From positions 1 through 57,150 of the forward strand of contig CACZAC010000011.1 of the NCBI GenBank assembly GCA_902779125.1: a stretch of 57,150 nucleotides of DNA. The letters are read 5' to 3'. A program made the position numbers and the translations under genes. Positions 26,171 to 35,244 of the stretch are shown one piece after another (positions within the stretch are counted from its first letter, which is position 1; every line of letters begins with the position of its first letter). This DNA comes from an uncultured Bacteroidales bacterium (GTDB lineage: Bacteria > Bacteroidota > Bacteroidia > Bacteroidales > Muribaculaceae). The notes under the pieces are model-generated. The model ran no database searches and was not told the origin of the DNA. It saw nothing but the letters and a program-made list of their open reading frames with translations.

Positions 26171-28402
26171 ATGATGCAGAAAAATAATATGACACCCGAG
26201 CAAGAGGAACAGATCATTAACGAGGCATACCAGAACTTGTTAAACGGCTATTTGTCAAGCAATCACCGCAAGAAAGTGGAGGTAATTGACAAGGCTTTCA
26301 AGTTTGCGCGTGACGCCCACAAGGGCATCAGGCGCCGCTCGGGTGAGCCCTACATCATGCATCCGATTGCCGTGGCCACCATCGTGAGCCAGGAAATCGG
26401 ACTGGGTTCCACAAGCATCAGCGCGGCCCTGCTTCACGATGTGGTCGAGGACACCGACTATACCGTCGAGGATATCGAGGCACAGTTCGGCACCAAAATC
26501 GCACGCATCGTGGACGGATTGACCAAGATTTCGGGTGGCATCTTCGGTGACAAGGCATCCTTGCAGGCCGAGAACTTCCGCAAGCTGTTGCTCACCATGA
26601 GCGAGGACATCCGGGTGGTGCTCATCAAGATGGCCGACCGTCTGCACAACATGCGCACGCTCTCGTCCATGCCTGCCAACAAGCAGTACAAGATTGCCGG
26701 CGAGACACTTTACATCTATGCCCCGCTGGCCCACCGATTGGGCCTGTATGCCATCAAGACCGAGCTCGAGGACTTGAGCTTCAGGTACAACCATCCCAGT
26801 GAATATCAGCGCATCAAGGACCAGATTGCCGCCAGCGAGGAGAGCCGCAACGAGCTGTTTGCCCGTTTCTCGGAACCCATCCGCGAGCGCTTGGACAACA
26901 TGGGGCTGAAGTATGAGTTCAACGCCCGTGTCAAGTCTTGCTACTCCATCTGGAACAAGATGCAGACCAAGCGCATCCCGTTTGAGGAGGTATATGACCT
27001 GTATGCCGCGCGCATCGTGTTCGAGTGTGAAGACGAGAGTGCCGAGAAGCGCATCTGCTGGAACATCTACAATGAGGTGACCGAGGTGTACACCAAGCAT
27101 CCCGACCGAGTGCGTGACTGGCTCACCACCCCCAAGGTGAACAAATACCGTGCCCTGCACGTCACCGTAATGGGACCTGACGGCAACTGGGTTGAGGTGC
27201 AGATACGCAGCCGCAAGATGGATGATATCGCCGAACGCGGATTTGCCGCACACTGGAAATACAAGATTGGCGAGGGCGAGGAAGAGGACGAGCTGGCAGC
27301 TTGGCTCAGCACCATCGTCGATATCCTTAAGGATCCCGAGCCCAACGCCATCGACTTTCTCGACACCATCAAGCTCAACCTGTTTGCCAGCGAAATCGTG
27401 GTATTCACGCCCAGGGGCGAGATGATTACACTGCCCAAGGGTGCCTCGGTGCTTGATTTGGCATTCATGCTCCACACCGACCTGGGCACCCACTGCATTG
27501 CCGGCAAGGTCAACCACAAGCTAGTGCCGTTGTCCTACAAGATGTCGAGTGGAGACCAGGTGGAAATCCTTACCAGCAACTCCAATGAGCCCAAGCCCGA
27601 ATGGGAGAAGTTCCTCGTCACCGCCAAGGGCAAAACGCGACTGCGTGCCGCCCTGCGCCACAAGCGCCGCCTCATTATCGACGAGGGCGAGAAACGCTTC
27701 ATGGAGTTCCTCAAGGAGCACAAAATCGAGCTGAGCAATGAAGTGCTCTCACATGCCATTACAGGGCAGGGCGTCGCTAACAAGGAGGAACTGTTCTTCA
27801 TGATTGGCAACGACGAGATAAAACTCAACGAGGAAATGCTGGGCAGGAAAGAGGAGAGCGGACGCTTCAACTGGTGGCGCCGCAACCCCTTCAGGGGCAG
27901 CAACAAGGACCAGGCCAAGCAGACCACCGACGAAGCAGCCAAGGCCATCGACACCAAGGCCATCTACAGGCTCGTCACCCGCGACGGCAACAGCAATTAC
28001 CAGATTGCCGATTGCTGCCATCCCATTCCCGGTGACGATGTGGTGGGATTCATCAACGACAACGGCGATGTGATTGTACACAAGATGGACTGCTCTACCC
28101 TAGCCCGCCTCAAAGCCAGCTACGGTTCACAACTGCTGCAGACCCAGTGGGAAGACCACGGTGACAGTTTCCTTGCCACCATCCACATCGAGGGCATTGA
28201 CCGCAAGGGCATTCTCCAGTCGATTGTCAACATCATTTCGACCAACATGTCTATCAACATGAAGCGGATGAACGTCACCGCCGACCAGGGTGTGTTCAAC
28301 TGCAACCTTGATGTGCTCATCAGTGACGCTCAGGCAGTCACCAACCTGTGCCGCGAAATCAAGAGAATCAAGGGCATAAACACCGCATCCAGAATGAGTT
28401 AA
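26171..28402 (+). CDS. rel: Bifunctional (p)ppGpp synthetase/hydrolase, RelA/SpoT family
   Basis: A 743-residue cytoplasmic protein. The N-terminal HD hydrolase domain has YIMHPIAVA and HDVVEDTD (His89, Asp90), with the metal-binding residues intact. The synthetase domain spans about residues 235-370, with RVKSCYSIWNKM, YRALHVTV (near 327) and VEVQIRSRKMDDIAERGFAAHW. The TGS domain (about 405-465) has VFTPRGEMITLPKG, and a zinc-finger-like or helical segment with DCCHPIPGDDVVGF follows. The ACT domain ends the protein. It makes and degrades the stringent-response alarmone. pgpH starts 19 bp downstream, suggesting one transcript. Confidence 0.95.
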   Translation: MMQKNNMTPEQEEQIINEAYQNLLNGYLSSNHRKKVEVIDKAFKFARDAHKGIRRRSGEPYIMHPIAVATIVSQEIGLGSTSISAALLHDVVEDTDYTVEDIEAQFGTKIARIVDGLTKISGGIFGDKASLQAENFRKLLLTMSEDIRVVLIKMADRLHNMRTLSSMPANKQYKIAGETLYIYAPLAHRLGLYAIKTELEDLSFRYNHPSEYQRIKDQIAASEESRNELFARFSEPIRERLDNMGLKYEFNARVKSCYSIWNKMQTKRIPFEEVYDLYAARIVFECEDESAEKRICWNIYNEVTEVYTKHPDRVRDWLTTPKVNKYRALHVTVMGPDGNWVEVQIRSRKMDDIAERGFAAHWKYKIGEGEEEDELAAWLSTIVDILKDPEPNAIDFLDTIKLNLFASEIVVFTPRGEMITLPKGASVLDLAFMLHTDLGTHCIAGKVNHKLVPLSYKMSSGDQVEILTSNSNEPKPEWEKFLVTAKGKTRLRAALRHKRRLIIDEGEKRFMEFLKEHKIELSNEVLSHAITGQGVANKEELFFMIGNDEIKLNEEMLGRKEESGRFNWWRRNPFRGSNKDQAKQTTDEAAKAIDTKAIYRLVTRDGNSNYQIADCCHPIPGDDVVGFINDNGDVIVHKMDCSTLARLKASYGSQLLQTQWEDHGDSFLATIHIEGIDRKGILQSIVNIISTNMSINMKRMNVTADQGVFNCNLDVLISDAQAVTNLCREIKRIKGINTASRMS

Positions 28403-28421
28403 CAAAGGAACCAGCAAGCAT

Positions 28422-30524
28422 ATGAAAAAGAACCATACCACCATCATCTTCATGCTGCTCGTGCTGTCGATTGTACTGATATCGACCGCATTGTTCTATA
28501 GCCGCGAAGAGAGCCAGGTTTCCAGTTTTGAGACAGGCAAACCATGGGTACACTCCAGGCTGGAAGCCGACTTCCAGTTTGATATCGAGTATGATGATGC
28601 TACTCGCGAGCACATCACCGACAGCGTGAACAAGAACTTTGCCAAAATTTACACCCTGGACCGCAACAAGGGCGAACAGCAGGTCGCACTGCTGGCGCAC
28701 AAACTGTCGGGGCGCAGCGGCAGCCAACAGTTGCTGAAAGCAGTCTATAAACTCTATCAGGACGGTATTGTGGACAATGAGGCCGCCAACGACATCCTCT
28801 CGGGCAAGCAACTCCGCTTCATGGTGGGCAACAACCAGTTGCAGGTGGTGGATGCCACCAATATGAAAACCGTTCGCCAAGCCTACACGTGGCTTGCCGA
28901 CACCTTCAAAACCAATTCCGCGATACAAGATGCTATGCGGGCGGCAAACATTGAACAATATCTGGAACCTAATATGATGGTCGATGAGGAGGAAAACGAG
29001 AAATGGCTGGGTGAGGACATGCGCAACGCGTTGCGCTCTCCTGGTACCGTGCAGGCCAACGAGGTCATCATCTCCTACGGCGAGATTGTCACGCCCAAGA
29101 AAGCCGCTGCCATCGAAAGTTACCAGAACGAGCTGACGCGCCGCAATAAACAACGCAACGTGGACGAGACGCTCAACCTGCTGGGACAGATGCTCATTGT
29201 CGCCACACTGATGATTGCGTTCTTCTTCTTCATGAAGCTCCTCCGCAATCAGGTGTTCAGGCGTCTGCGCCGCATGGTATTCCTCATTTCGCTGATTACA
29301 TTGTTTGTCATCGCTGTGTTCCTGTGTGTCAAACTGAAGTACAGCCTCTTGTATGTCATCCCATTCGGGCTGGTGCCCGTCATCGTGTCATCGTTCTTTG
29401 ACGACCACACCTCATTCTTTGTCCACATTGTCACGGTGCTGATTTGCTCACTCGTGGCAAGCAGCCATCAGGCAGAATTCATCATCATGCAGTTCTTGGC
29501 GGGTATCATCGCCATCGTGTCGGTCAAGGAATTGACCAAGAGGACCCAGCTGGTGCAGTGCGCCGTCGTCATTTTCCTGGCCTACTCCATTACCTACATT
29601 GCCATGACACTCATCAACGAGGGCAATATCCATAAGATAGACCAATACTACTTCGGCTACTTCCTCATCAACTGCGTGATTCTTTTTGTCGCCTTCTTCA
29701 TCATCCCCATCATCGAGAGAGTGTTCGGCTTCACCTCGTCGATGACCCTGCTGGAGCTTGCCGACATCAACAGCCCGCTGCTGCGCAAACTGTCCACCAA
29801 CTGCCCAGGCACCTTCCAGCACTCACTGCAGGTAGCCAATCTGGCTGGTGAGGCAGCTTTGACCATTGGTGCCAACATGCAGCTTGCCAGGACCGGTGCG
29901 CTCTATCATGATATCGGCAAGACCATGAATCCAGCCTTCTTCACCGAGAACCAGATCGGAGAGAACCCGCATGACCACCTGGTACGCCCAGAGGACAGTG
30001 CCAAAATCGTCATCGACCATGTCGCCAACGGCATCAAACTGGCCGAAGAAGCCAACCTGCCCAAGGTCATCAAGGACCTTATCGCGCAACACCATGGTAA
30101 AGGTGTAACCAAGTACTTCTACTATAAGGCTAAAGAAGCCAGTCCCGACGGCGAAATCGACCCGAAGCCCTTCACCTATCCCGGCCCCAACCCACAGACC
30201 AAAGAAGCCGCCATCCTGATGATGGCCGACGCCTGTGAGGCCGCCACCAAGAGCCTGAACGACCATAGCGAGGAAGCTATTGCAGCCATGGTGGACAAAA
30301 TCATCGATGGCCAAGTGGCCGAAGGGCTCCTGCGTGAGACGCCCATCAGTTTCCGCGATGTAGAAACCGTCAAAAAGCTCTTTGTTGAGCGCTTGCGCAC
30401 AGCCTACCATGCCCGTGTCGCCTATCCCTCTGAAATCAAGAAAGTCACCGAGGAGACGCCCGATACCACCGGTAGCGCCACGACACCGCCGCCACACGAC
30501 AGCAACAAGGCCAGTGAAGCATAA
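28422..30524 (+). CDS. pgpH: 7TM-HD phosphodiesterase (PgpH-like, c-di-AMP)
   Basis: A 700-residue membrane protein. An N-terminal membrane segment (about residues 9-25) is followed by an extracytoplasmic 7TMR-HDED domain of about 230 residues. Seven membrane helices follow (about 245-440), then a cytoplasmic HD domain with His467 in HSLQVANLAGEA, HDIGK (His496, Asp497), QHHGKG and DACEAATKS. This architecture is that of PgpH, which hydrolyses cyclic di-AMP. It ends in a Thr/Pro-rich tail. It sits directly behind rel, placing two nucleotide second messengers in one transcript. c-di-AMP specificity is by family only. Confidence 0.9.
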   Translation: MKKNHTTIIFMLLVLSIVLISTALFYSREESQVSSFETGKPWVHSRLEADFQFDIEYDDATREHITDSVNKNFAKIYTLDRNKGEQQVALLAHKLSGRSGSQQLLKAVYKLYQDGIVDNEAANDILSGKQLRFMVGNNQLQVVDATNMKTVRQAYTWLADTFKTNSAIQDAMRAANIEQYLEPNMMVDEEENEKWLGEDMRNALRSPGTVQANEVIISYGEIVTPKKAAAIESYQNELTRRNKQRNVDETLNLLGQMLIVATLMIAFFFFMKLLRNQVFRRLRRMVFLISLITLFVIAVFLCVKLKYSLLYVIPFGLVPVIVSSFFDDHTSFFVHIVTVLICSLVASSHQAEFIIMQFLAGIIAIVSVKELTKRTQLVQCAVVIFLAYSITYIAMTLINEGNIHKIDQYYFGYFLINCVILFVAFFIIPIIERVFGFTSSMTLLELADINSPLLRKLSTNCPGTFQHSLQVANLAGEAALTIGANMQLARTGALYHDIGKTMNPAFFTENQIGENPHDHLVRPEDSAKIVIDHVANGIKLAEEANLPKVIKDLIAQHHGKGVTKYFYYKAKEASPDGEIDPKPFTYPGPNPQTKEAAILMMADACEAATKSLNDHSEEAIAAMVDKIIDGQVAEGLLRETPISFRDVETVKKLFVERLRTAYHARVAYPSEIKKVTEETPDTTGSATTPPPHDSNKASEA

Positions 30525-30604
30525 TAATGCGGCTACAAGGCAATAAACGGAGTGAAAACGTGTTATATAATTGACAGATAACCATCGGTAGAACAGACCA
30601 AATC

Positions 30605-31096
30605 ATGGTAATGCAGACTATATTGCTGATAGCAGGCGTGATAGCCCTCATCATCGCGCTGGTGCTCGTGCTGTCGCCCAAGTGGACAGCGGCCGTGCCA
30701 GCCTATGTCGGGTTATGGCTCATGCACTGGAGCTATTACATCGCCGTTCCCACGATGACATTTGTCTTTTGGGGAATAGCCACGCTGATTACCGTGGGAC
30801 TGTATTACCTGTCTCCCAGCGGCGAACCCGACGGCAATAAATCCAGCAACCTCTATGTGGGATTCACAGCGATGGCTGGCGGCATGCTGGGCATCCTGCT
30901 CGCACCGCGCATCATGGTGCTGGGAGTGGTACTGGGGGCTGTCGTTGGCCAGTTGGCCTATAGCCGCACACCGGCAGGGCGGTGGATGATGACACCGTCA
31001 TCATTGTTCTGGAAATACTTTGCAGCCAAATGTCTCCCCGCAATTGTCGCCGTTTCCATCGTGTGCATCGCCGTAATGGGAATCGTTATCGATTGA
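30605..31096 (+). CDS. Small polytopic membrane protein
   Basis: A 163-residue protein with six hydrophobic segments (about residues 5-23, 29-47, 51-69, 81-100, 103-119 and 142-162), including the Gly-rich stretch GFTAMAGGMLGILLAPR. It has no catalytic motif that I recognise. It lies 80 bp after pgpH and 20 bp before the DUF4919 gene in the same direction, so it may belong to the same transcript. Function unknown. Confidence 0.8.
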   Translation: MVMQTILLIAGVIALIIALVLVLSPKWTAAVPAYVGLWLMHWSYYIAVPTMTFVFWGIATLITVGLYYLSPSGEPDGNKSSNLYVGFTAMAGGMLGILLAPRIMVLGVVLGAVVGQLAYSRTPAGRWMMTPSSLFWKYFAAKCLPAIVAVSIVCIAVMGIVID

Positions 31097-31116
31097 AAAC
31101 AAACAGTAGAAAACAA

Positions 31117-31848
31117 ATGAAACGACTCAAGCATATCATCACCTTCATTCTGGTCATCGCTGTGGCAACGATGGGCAATATCCAGGCGCAACAAGGACCT
31201 GAACGCCCTCAGCCCAGCAAGTTTTCCATCAAGAAAGTGGACTTTGACCATGTCAAGGAAGTCATTACCAACCCCCAGAACGCCTACTACTACCCTAAGC
31301 TCATGAAGGCCTATAACAGCAACGACACGACCTTGAGCATCGAGGCATGGAGGAACTTCTACTATGGCTACACCTTCCAGGAGGACTACAACCCCTTCCG
31401 CGAGAGCATCTACAGTAATGTTGTCGAGCAGCTCTACTACAAGCAGCCCCACTCACGGGCCGAGTGTGACAGCATCGAGAAATATGCCGACAAGTCGCTC
31501 AAAGACAACATGTTCGACTTGAACCAGATGAATTTTTTCATCTATGTCCTCAAGGAGAAGAAGAAACATGCCCGTGCCGCCGTATGGCAGTACCGTCTGG
31601 ACCGCCTCATCGCCGCCATCATGTCGAGTGGCAAGGGCACCAAGGAGGAACCATGGGTCGTTATCTCCCCTGAGCACGAGTACAATATCATCAACTTCCT
31701 GGGCTTCGTTGCCACCGACCACGAGACGCTCGACGGCGGAATCGACTACATCAAAGTACAGCCTGTCGCGGGCAAAAGCACCGAAGGCTTCTACTTTGAC
31801 ATCTCCCGCATGATGCAGATTGCTGCCCTCAAATTCCCCGACATCTAA
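31117..31848 (+). CDS. DUF4919 family secreted protein
   Basis: A 243-residue protein; the ATG at 31117 begins signal peptide MKRLKHIITFILVIAVATMG. The mature part has YYYPKLMKAYNSNDTTL and WRNFYYGYTFQEDYNPF, typical of DUF4919, a Bacteroidota family of unknown function. It then has an EHEYNIINFLGF segment and ends in FYFDISRMM. A periplasmic location is likely. The body is helical. The longer in-frame open stretch from 30982 overlaps the previous gene and lacks a signal peptide. Confidence 0.82.
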   Translation: MKRLKHIITFILVIAVATMGNIQAQQGPERPQPSKFSIKKVDFDHVKEVITNPQNAYYYPKLMKAYNSNDTTLSIEAWRNFYYGYTFQEDYNPFRESIYSNVVEQLYYKQPHSRAECDSIEKYADKSLKDNMFDLNQMNFFIYVLKEKKKHARAAVWQYRLDRLIAAIMSSGKGTKEEPWVVISPEHEYNIINFLGFVATDHETLDGGIDYIKVQPVAGKSTEGFYFDISRMMQIAALKFPDI

Positions 31849-31991
31849 AACACATTATTAAAAAGAATACAGTTAACACATACTGCGCTTGCCTCGGTTG
31901 AGAATGACATGAAAGCCATAATTAGGCTGTTTGGTCACCAATCGAGGTCATTTTTCATTATTATATATATTGGGGTGTTGTGGATTTTGTT

Positions 31992-31999
31992 TATCTTTG
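31992..31999 (+). promoter_or_regulatory. -7 element of the acyl-CoA ligase gene
   Basis: TATCTTTG lies 22 bp before the ATG at 32022. TTGG near 31970 is a weak -33 candidate. Confidence 0.55.
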
Positions 32000-32021
32000 C
32001 AGACAAAATCCGTTATGACCT

Positions 32022-33686
32022 ATGATGAAGGAAAACCTGATCAAAATTTATGAGCGCAGTTTCATCGACAATTGGGAACTGCCTGCATTGACCGACTACA
32101 ATACCGGAGAGAGACTGACCTACGGCGACTTTGCCCGCAACATTGCCAAACTGCACCTGATGTTCAAGAATATCGGCGTGAAGCAAGGCGACCGCATCGC
32201 CCTCATCGGCAAGAACATCCCCAACTGGGTGACCGTGTTCATGGGCACCATCACCTATGGCGCCGTCATCGTTCCCATCCTGCAGGAGTTTAACCCCGCC
32301 GATGCCCAGCACATCATCAACCACAGCGAGGCCACCATGCTGTTCATCAGCAAGAGCATCTGGGAAAACCTGGAGTTTGACAAGATGCCGCGCGTGCGTG
32401 CCGTTTTCCAGCTCGAGGACAAAAAGTTGCTGGCCGTAAAGGATGGTGAGGACATTATTGTTAAAGCCAAAGACGGAATAGAAGACGCCTTCAACGCATT
32501 GCACGGCGAGGGCTTCTACCGTAACGATATCCACTATGCCGACGTACCCAACGACGCGCTTGTTGAGATTAACTACACTTCCGGTACAACGGGATTCAGC
32601 AAGGGCGTTATGCTCTCCGCCAACAATCTGGCGGGTAACGTCGTCTACGGTATCAACTCAGGCCTGCACTTCAAGGGGTCAAGAGACTTGGCTTTCCTGC
32701 CGCTGGCACACGCTTTCGGATGCGCCTTTGATATGCTCACGGCGCTTGCCGTTGGCGCTCATATCACCCTGCTAGGACGCATCCCGTCACCCAAGATTCT
32801 GGTTAAGGCCATGGCCGAAGTCAAGCCCAACGTGGTTTTCACGGTGCCCCTGGTGCTGGAAAAAATCTACAGCAAGATGATTGTGCCCATGATTAGCAAG
32901 GGTGCCCTGCGCTGGGCGTTGGCCGTACCCTATCTCGACAGGCGCATCTACGACAAGATTCGCGACAAGCTCATCGAGGCCTTCGGTGGCGAGTTCGAGG
33001 AGGTTATCGTGGGCGGTGCCCCCTTCAACGCCGAGGTCGAGGACTTCCTCTATAAAATCAAGTTCCCCTTCACCGTGGGCTATGGCATGACCGAGTGCGG
33101 ACCACTGGTGAGCCACACACCGTGGCGCGAGTTCGTGCCCCACAGCGCAGGCCGCATTCTGCCGGGCATTATGGAATGCAAGATTCTGAGCGATGACCCT
33201 GAGAATATCCCTGGTGAAATCTGCGTACGCGGCGAGAACGTCATGCAAGGCTACTTCCACAACAGCGAGGCAACCGACAAGGTGCTGCACGAGGATGGGT
33301 GGCTACACACGGGCGACATGGGTACGCTGAATGCCGATGGCACATTATTTATAAGGGGCAGGCTCAAGACCATGCTGCTGAGTTCCAGCGGACAGAACAT
33401 CTATCCCGAGGAAATCGAGGCGAAGCTGAACAACATGCTCTATGTGAGCGAGAGCCTTGTGGTCATGCGAGAAGGCAAACTCGTAGCGCTCGTTTATCCC
33501 GATTATGACGCCATGGACCAGTTGGGCGTAACCCGCGACAAGCTGCCTGAACTGATGGAGGAAATCCGCAATGAGCTGAATAAACTGGTAGCTCCCTACG
33601 AGCGCATCTCAAGAATCCAGTTAATGGCAACGGAGTTTGACAAAACGCCAAAGCGCAGCATCAAACGGTACCTCTACAGTAACTGA
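32022..33686 (+). CDS. Long-chain fatty acid-CoA ligase (AMP-binding)
   Basis: A 554-residue cytoplasmic member of the ANL adenylating superfamily. The P-loop motif INYTSGTTGFSKGVM lies near residue 185, VGYGMTECGPLVS holds the TxE motif, and WLHTGDMGTLNADG holds the ribose-binding Asp. FIRGRLKTMLLSSSGQNIYPEEIE is the hinge and lipid-pocket region, and the C-terminal Lys is in DKTPKRSIKRY. It activates fatty acids to acyl-AMP and then acyl-CoA. The family also contains acyl-ACP synthetases, which cannot be excluded. Monocistronic, with its own promoter and terminator. Confidence 0.92.
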   Translation: MMKENLIKIYERSFIDNWELPALTDYNTGERLTYGDFARNIAKLHLMFKNIGVKQGDRIALIGKNIPNWVTVFMGTITYGAVIVPILQEFNPADAQHIINHSEATMLFISKSIWENLEFDKMPRVRAVFQLEDKKLLAVKDGEDIIVKAKDGIEDAFNALHGEGFYRNDIHYADVPNDALVEINYTSGTTGFSKGVMLSANNLAGNVVYGINSGLHFKGSRDLAFLPLAHAFGCAFDMLTALAVGAHITLLGRIPSPKILVKAMAEVKPNVVFTVPLVLEKIYSKMIVPMISKGALRWALAVPYLDRRIYDKIRDKLIEAFGGEFEEVIVGGAPFNAEVEDFLYKIKFPFTVGYGMTECGPLVSHTPWREFVPHSAGRILPGIMECKILSDDPENIPGEICVRGENVMQGYFHNSEATDKVLHEDGWLHTGDMGTLNADGTLFIRGRLKTMLLSSSGQNIYPEEIEAKLNNMLYVSESLVVMREGKLVALVYPDYDAMDQLGVTRDKLPELMEEIRNELNKLVAPYERISRIQLMATEFDKTPKRSIKRYLYSN

Positions 33687-33743
33687 TTTCGGCGCCAAAA
33701 AGAGTGTGTTTTTCAAGATTAGCACCCCTGCTTAACAAAATTT

Positions 33744-33772
33744 AACGGATGTGTTTTCCCACACATCCGTTT
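33744..33772 (+). terminator. Terminator of the acyl-CoA ligase gene
   Basis: AACGGATGTGT (33744-33754) and ACACATCCGTT (33761-33771) form a perfect 11-bp stem with loop TTTCCC; TTATTTATCT follows. Confidence 0.85.
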
Positions 33773-33867
33773 ATTTATCTAGCTGATTATCAACGCCTAA
33801 TAAACAAAAACCATCACCAAAATCTGATTTTGCTAAAAAACAAAGTCAAAAAAAATTCCCCAAAAAG

Positions 33868-33897
33868 TTTGCAGGTGAAATATTTGTTATAATTTTG
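33868..33897 (+). promoter_or_regulatory. Promoter of the small lipoprotein gene
   Basis: TTTG (33868-33871), an 18-bp spacer and TAATTTTG (33890-33897), in an A/T-rich setting. The leader is about 50 nt. The near-consensus elements suggest strong expression. Confidence 0.65.
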
Positions 33898-33954
33898 CAC
33901 CCGATTTTAACAACAGAAAATTAATTGTTTTATTATTTAAAAGTACTTAAGAAA

Positions 33955-34173
33955 ATGAAGAAGTTAGTTTTGGCTCTTGCCGTTATCGCTAGCGTTAGCA
34001 TGATTTCCTGCACCAACAACAACGCCGAGCAGGCTGAGGTTGCTGAGGACACCACCACCGTTGTTGAGGAGGTTGTTGACACCACCGCTGCTGTTGTTGA
34101 CAGTGCTGCTGCCGTTGTTGACAGCGCTGCTGTTGAGGCTGCTCCCGAGGCTCCTGCTGAGGAGGCTAAGTAA
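33955..34173 (+). CDS. Small low-complexity lipoprotein
   Basis: A 72-residue lipoprotein beginning MKKLVLALAVIASVSMISC at the ATG 33955; Cys19 is the lipidated residue. The mature part is almost entirely Ala, Val, Thr, Glu, Asp and Pro, including a tandem AAVVDSA repeat encoded by two 21-bp copies (34093-34111 and 34114-34132). It is strongly acidic and probably disordered or coiled. Such peptides are common and often abundant in Bacteroidales outer membranes. Function unknown. An in-frame start at 33925 adds 10 residues and is less likely. Confidence 0.8.
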   Translation: MKKLVLALAVIASVSMISCTNNNAEQAEVAEDTTTVVEEVVDTTAAVVDSAAAVVDSAAVEAAPEAPAEEAK

Positions 34174-34201
34174 GCAAGAGCTCTTACAAGCAAAAACGTT
34201 T

Positions 34202-34242
34202 GAAGCTGTTCCCGCCGATAGGCTCGAGCAGCTTTCTTTTTT
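34202..34242 (+). terminator. Terminator of the small lipoprotein gene
   Basis: GAAGCTG (34202-34208) pairs with CAGCTTT (34229-34235), with a 20-nt loop. TCTTTTTTG follows. Confidence 0.7.
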
Positions 34243-34268
34243 GCACTTTAGCGCAGCATCATAAACAT

Positions 34269-34314
34269 TTCACCCTATAGCTTCTATAGTTTACTATAGC
34301 CGCTATAGGGTGAA
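34269..34314. terminator. Bidirectional hairpin between convergent genes
   Basis: TTCACCCTATAGC (34269-34281) and GCTATAGGGTGAA (34302-34314) form a perfect 13-bp stem, and the loop contains two more CTATAG units. It is 29 bp beyond the nagB stop on the minus strand and also downstream of the lipoprotein gene, so it probably ends nagB transcription. Confidence 0.65.
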
Positions 34315-34342
34315 TGTTTTTGTCTTGTGATTTCTGTTATGT

Positions 34343-35134
34343 TTACAGGTTGTCCTTCTCGATATCCTTGAAGTAACGGTAGGTGCTCACCTTGAGTTCA
34401 TCGACGGCGGCCTCGTCGGCGATGATGACAGCATGGGGATGCATCTGCAGGGCACTCAATGTACACATGTGGGACACACCGCCCTCGATAGCCTGCTGCA
34501 GGGCACGAGCCTTGGCATGGCCATTGACAATAATCATCACCTCGCGGGCATCCATCACGGTGCCGACGCCCACGGTGAGAGCCGTCTTGGGCACCTTATC
34601 CAAGTCGCCATCAAAGAAGCGGCTATTGGCGATAATGGTGTCCTGGGTGAGGGTCTTCTGACGCGTGCGTGATGTGAGAGACGAGCCAGGTTCATTAAAG
34701 GCGATATGACCGTCGGGGCCCACACCGCCCATAAACAGGTCTATGCCGCCTGCAGCCTGGATACGTGCCTCATAGTCGGCACACTCCTTCACCAGGTCGG
34801 CAGCATTGCCGTTAAGGATATTCACATTTTCGGGCTTGATATCAATATGGGAGAAAAAGTTGTTCCACATGAACGAGTGGTAACTCTCGGGGTGTTCCTC
34901 GGGAAGATTGCAATACTCGTCCATGTTAAAGGTGATGACATTCTGGAACGACACCTTGCCAGCCTTGTTCATGGCAATCAGTTCACGGTACATGCCCAGC
35001 GGTGAACTTCCCGTGGGGCAACCCAGTTTAAACGGCTTCTCAGGTGTGGGTTTGGCAGCGTTGATGCGCCCTGCGACAAAATTAGCAGCCCATTTTGATA
35101 CATGCTCGTAATCCGGTTCAATAATAAGTCTCAT
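34343..35134 (-). CDS. nagB: Glucosamine-6-phosphate deaminase
   Basis: A 263-residue cytoplasmic enzyme converting glucosamine-6-phosphate to fructose-6-phosphate and ammonia. Conserved active-site residues are all present: Asp72 in FNMDEY, and Asp141, His143 and Glu148 in [16 protein letters not shown], at the same numbers as the E. coli enzyme. The phosphate loop [10 protein letters not shown] is at about 38-47. The length matches the hexameric NagB class. It is transcribed divergently from surE. No nagA lies beside it. Confidence 0.96.
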   Translation of the reverse strand: MRLIIEPDYEHVSKWAANFVAGRINAAKPTPEKPFKLGCPTGSSPLGMYRELIAMNKAGKVSFQNVITFNMDEYCNLPEEHPESYHSFMWNNFFSHIDIKPENVNILNGNAADLVKECADYEARIQAAGGIDLFMGGVGPDGHIAFNEPGSSLTSRTRQKTLTQDTIIANSRFFDGDLDKVPKTALTVGVGTVMDAREVMIIVNGHAKARALQQAIEGGVSHMCTLSALQMHPHAVIIADEAAVDELKVSTYRYFKDIEKDNL

Positions 35135-35170
35135 AATTCTTGATTTTGATTAGATTTATCTATCTTGGGG

Positions 35171-35178
35171 CAAAGTTA
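35171..35178 (-). promoter_or_regulatory. -7 element of nagB
   Basis: The minus strand reads TAACTTTG, 37 bp upstream of the nagB ATG. It is paired with a divergent copy at 35211-35218. Confidence 0.6.
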
Positions 35179-35210
35179 CTTCAAATCTGTGAAATCTCCG
35201 CAAAAAATTG

Positions 35211-35218
35211 TAACTTTG
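35211..35218 (+). promoter_or_regulatory. -7 element of surE-gltX unit
   Basis: TAACTTTG lies 26 bp before the surE ATG at 35245. Together with the nagB element it makes a back-to-back promoter region. Confidence 0.6.
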
Positions 35219-35244
35219 CGGTCAAAATCAACTAAACAAACCGT

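Noticed and set aside
26255-27517. Minus-strand open frame of 420 codons
   Set aside because: It lies fully antisense to the unmistakable rel gene; length comes from the codon bias of rel.
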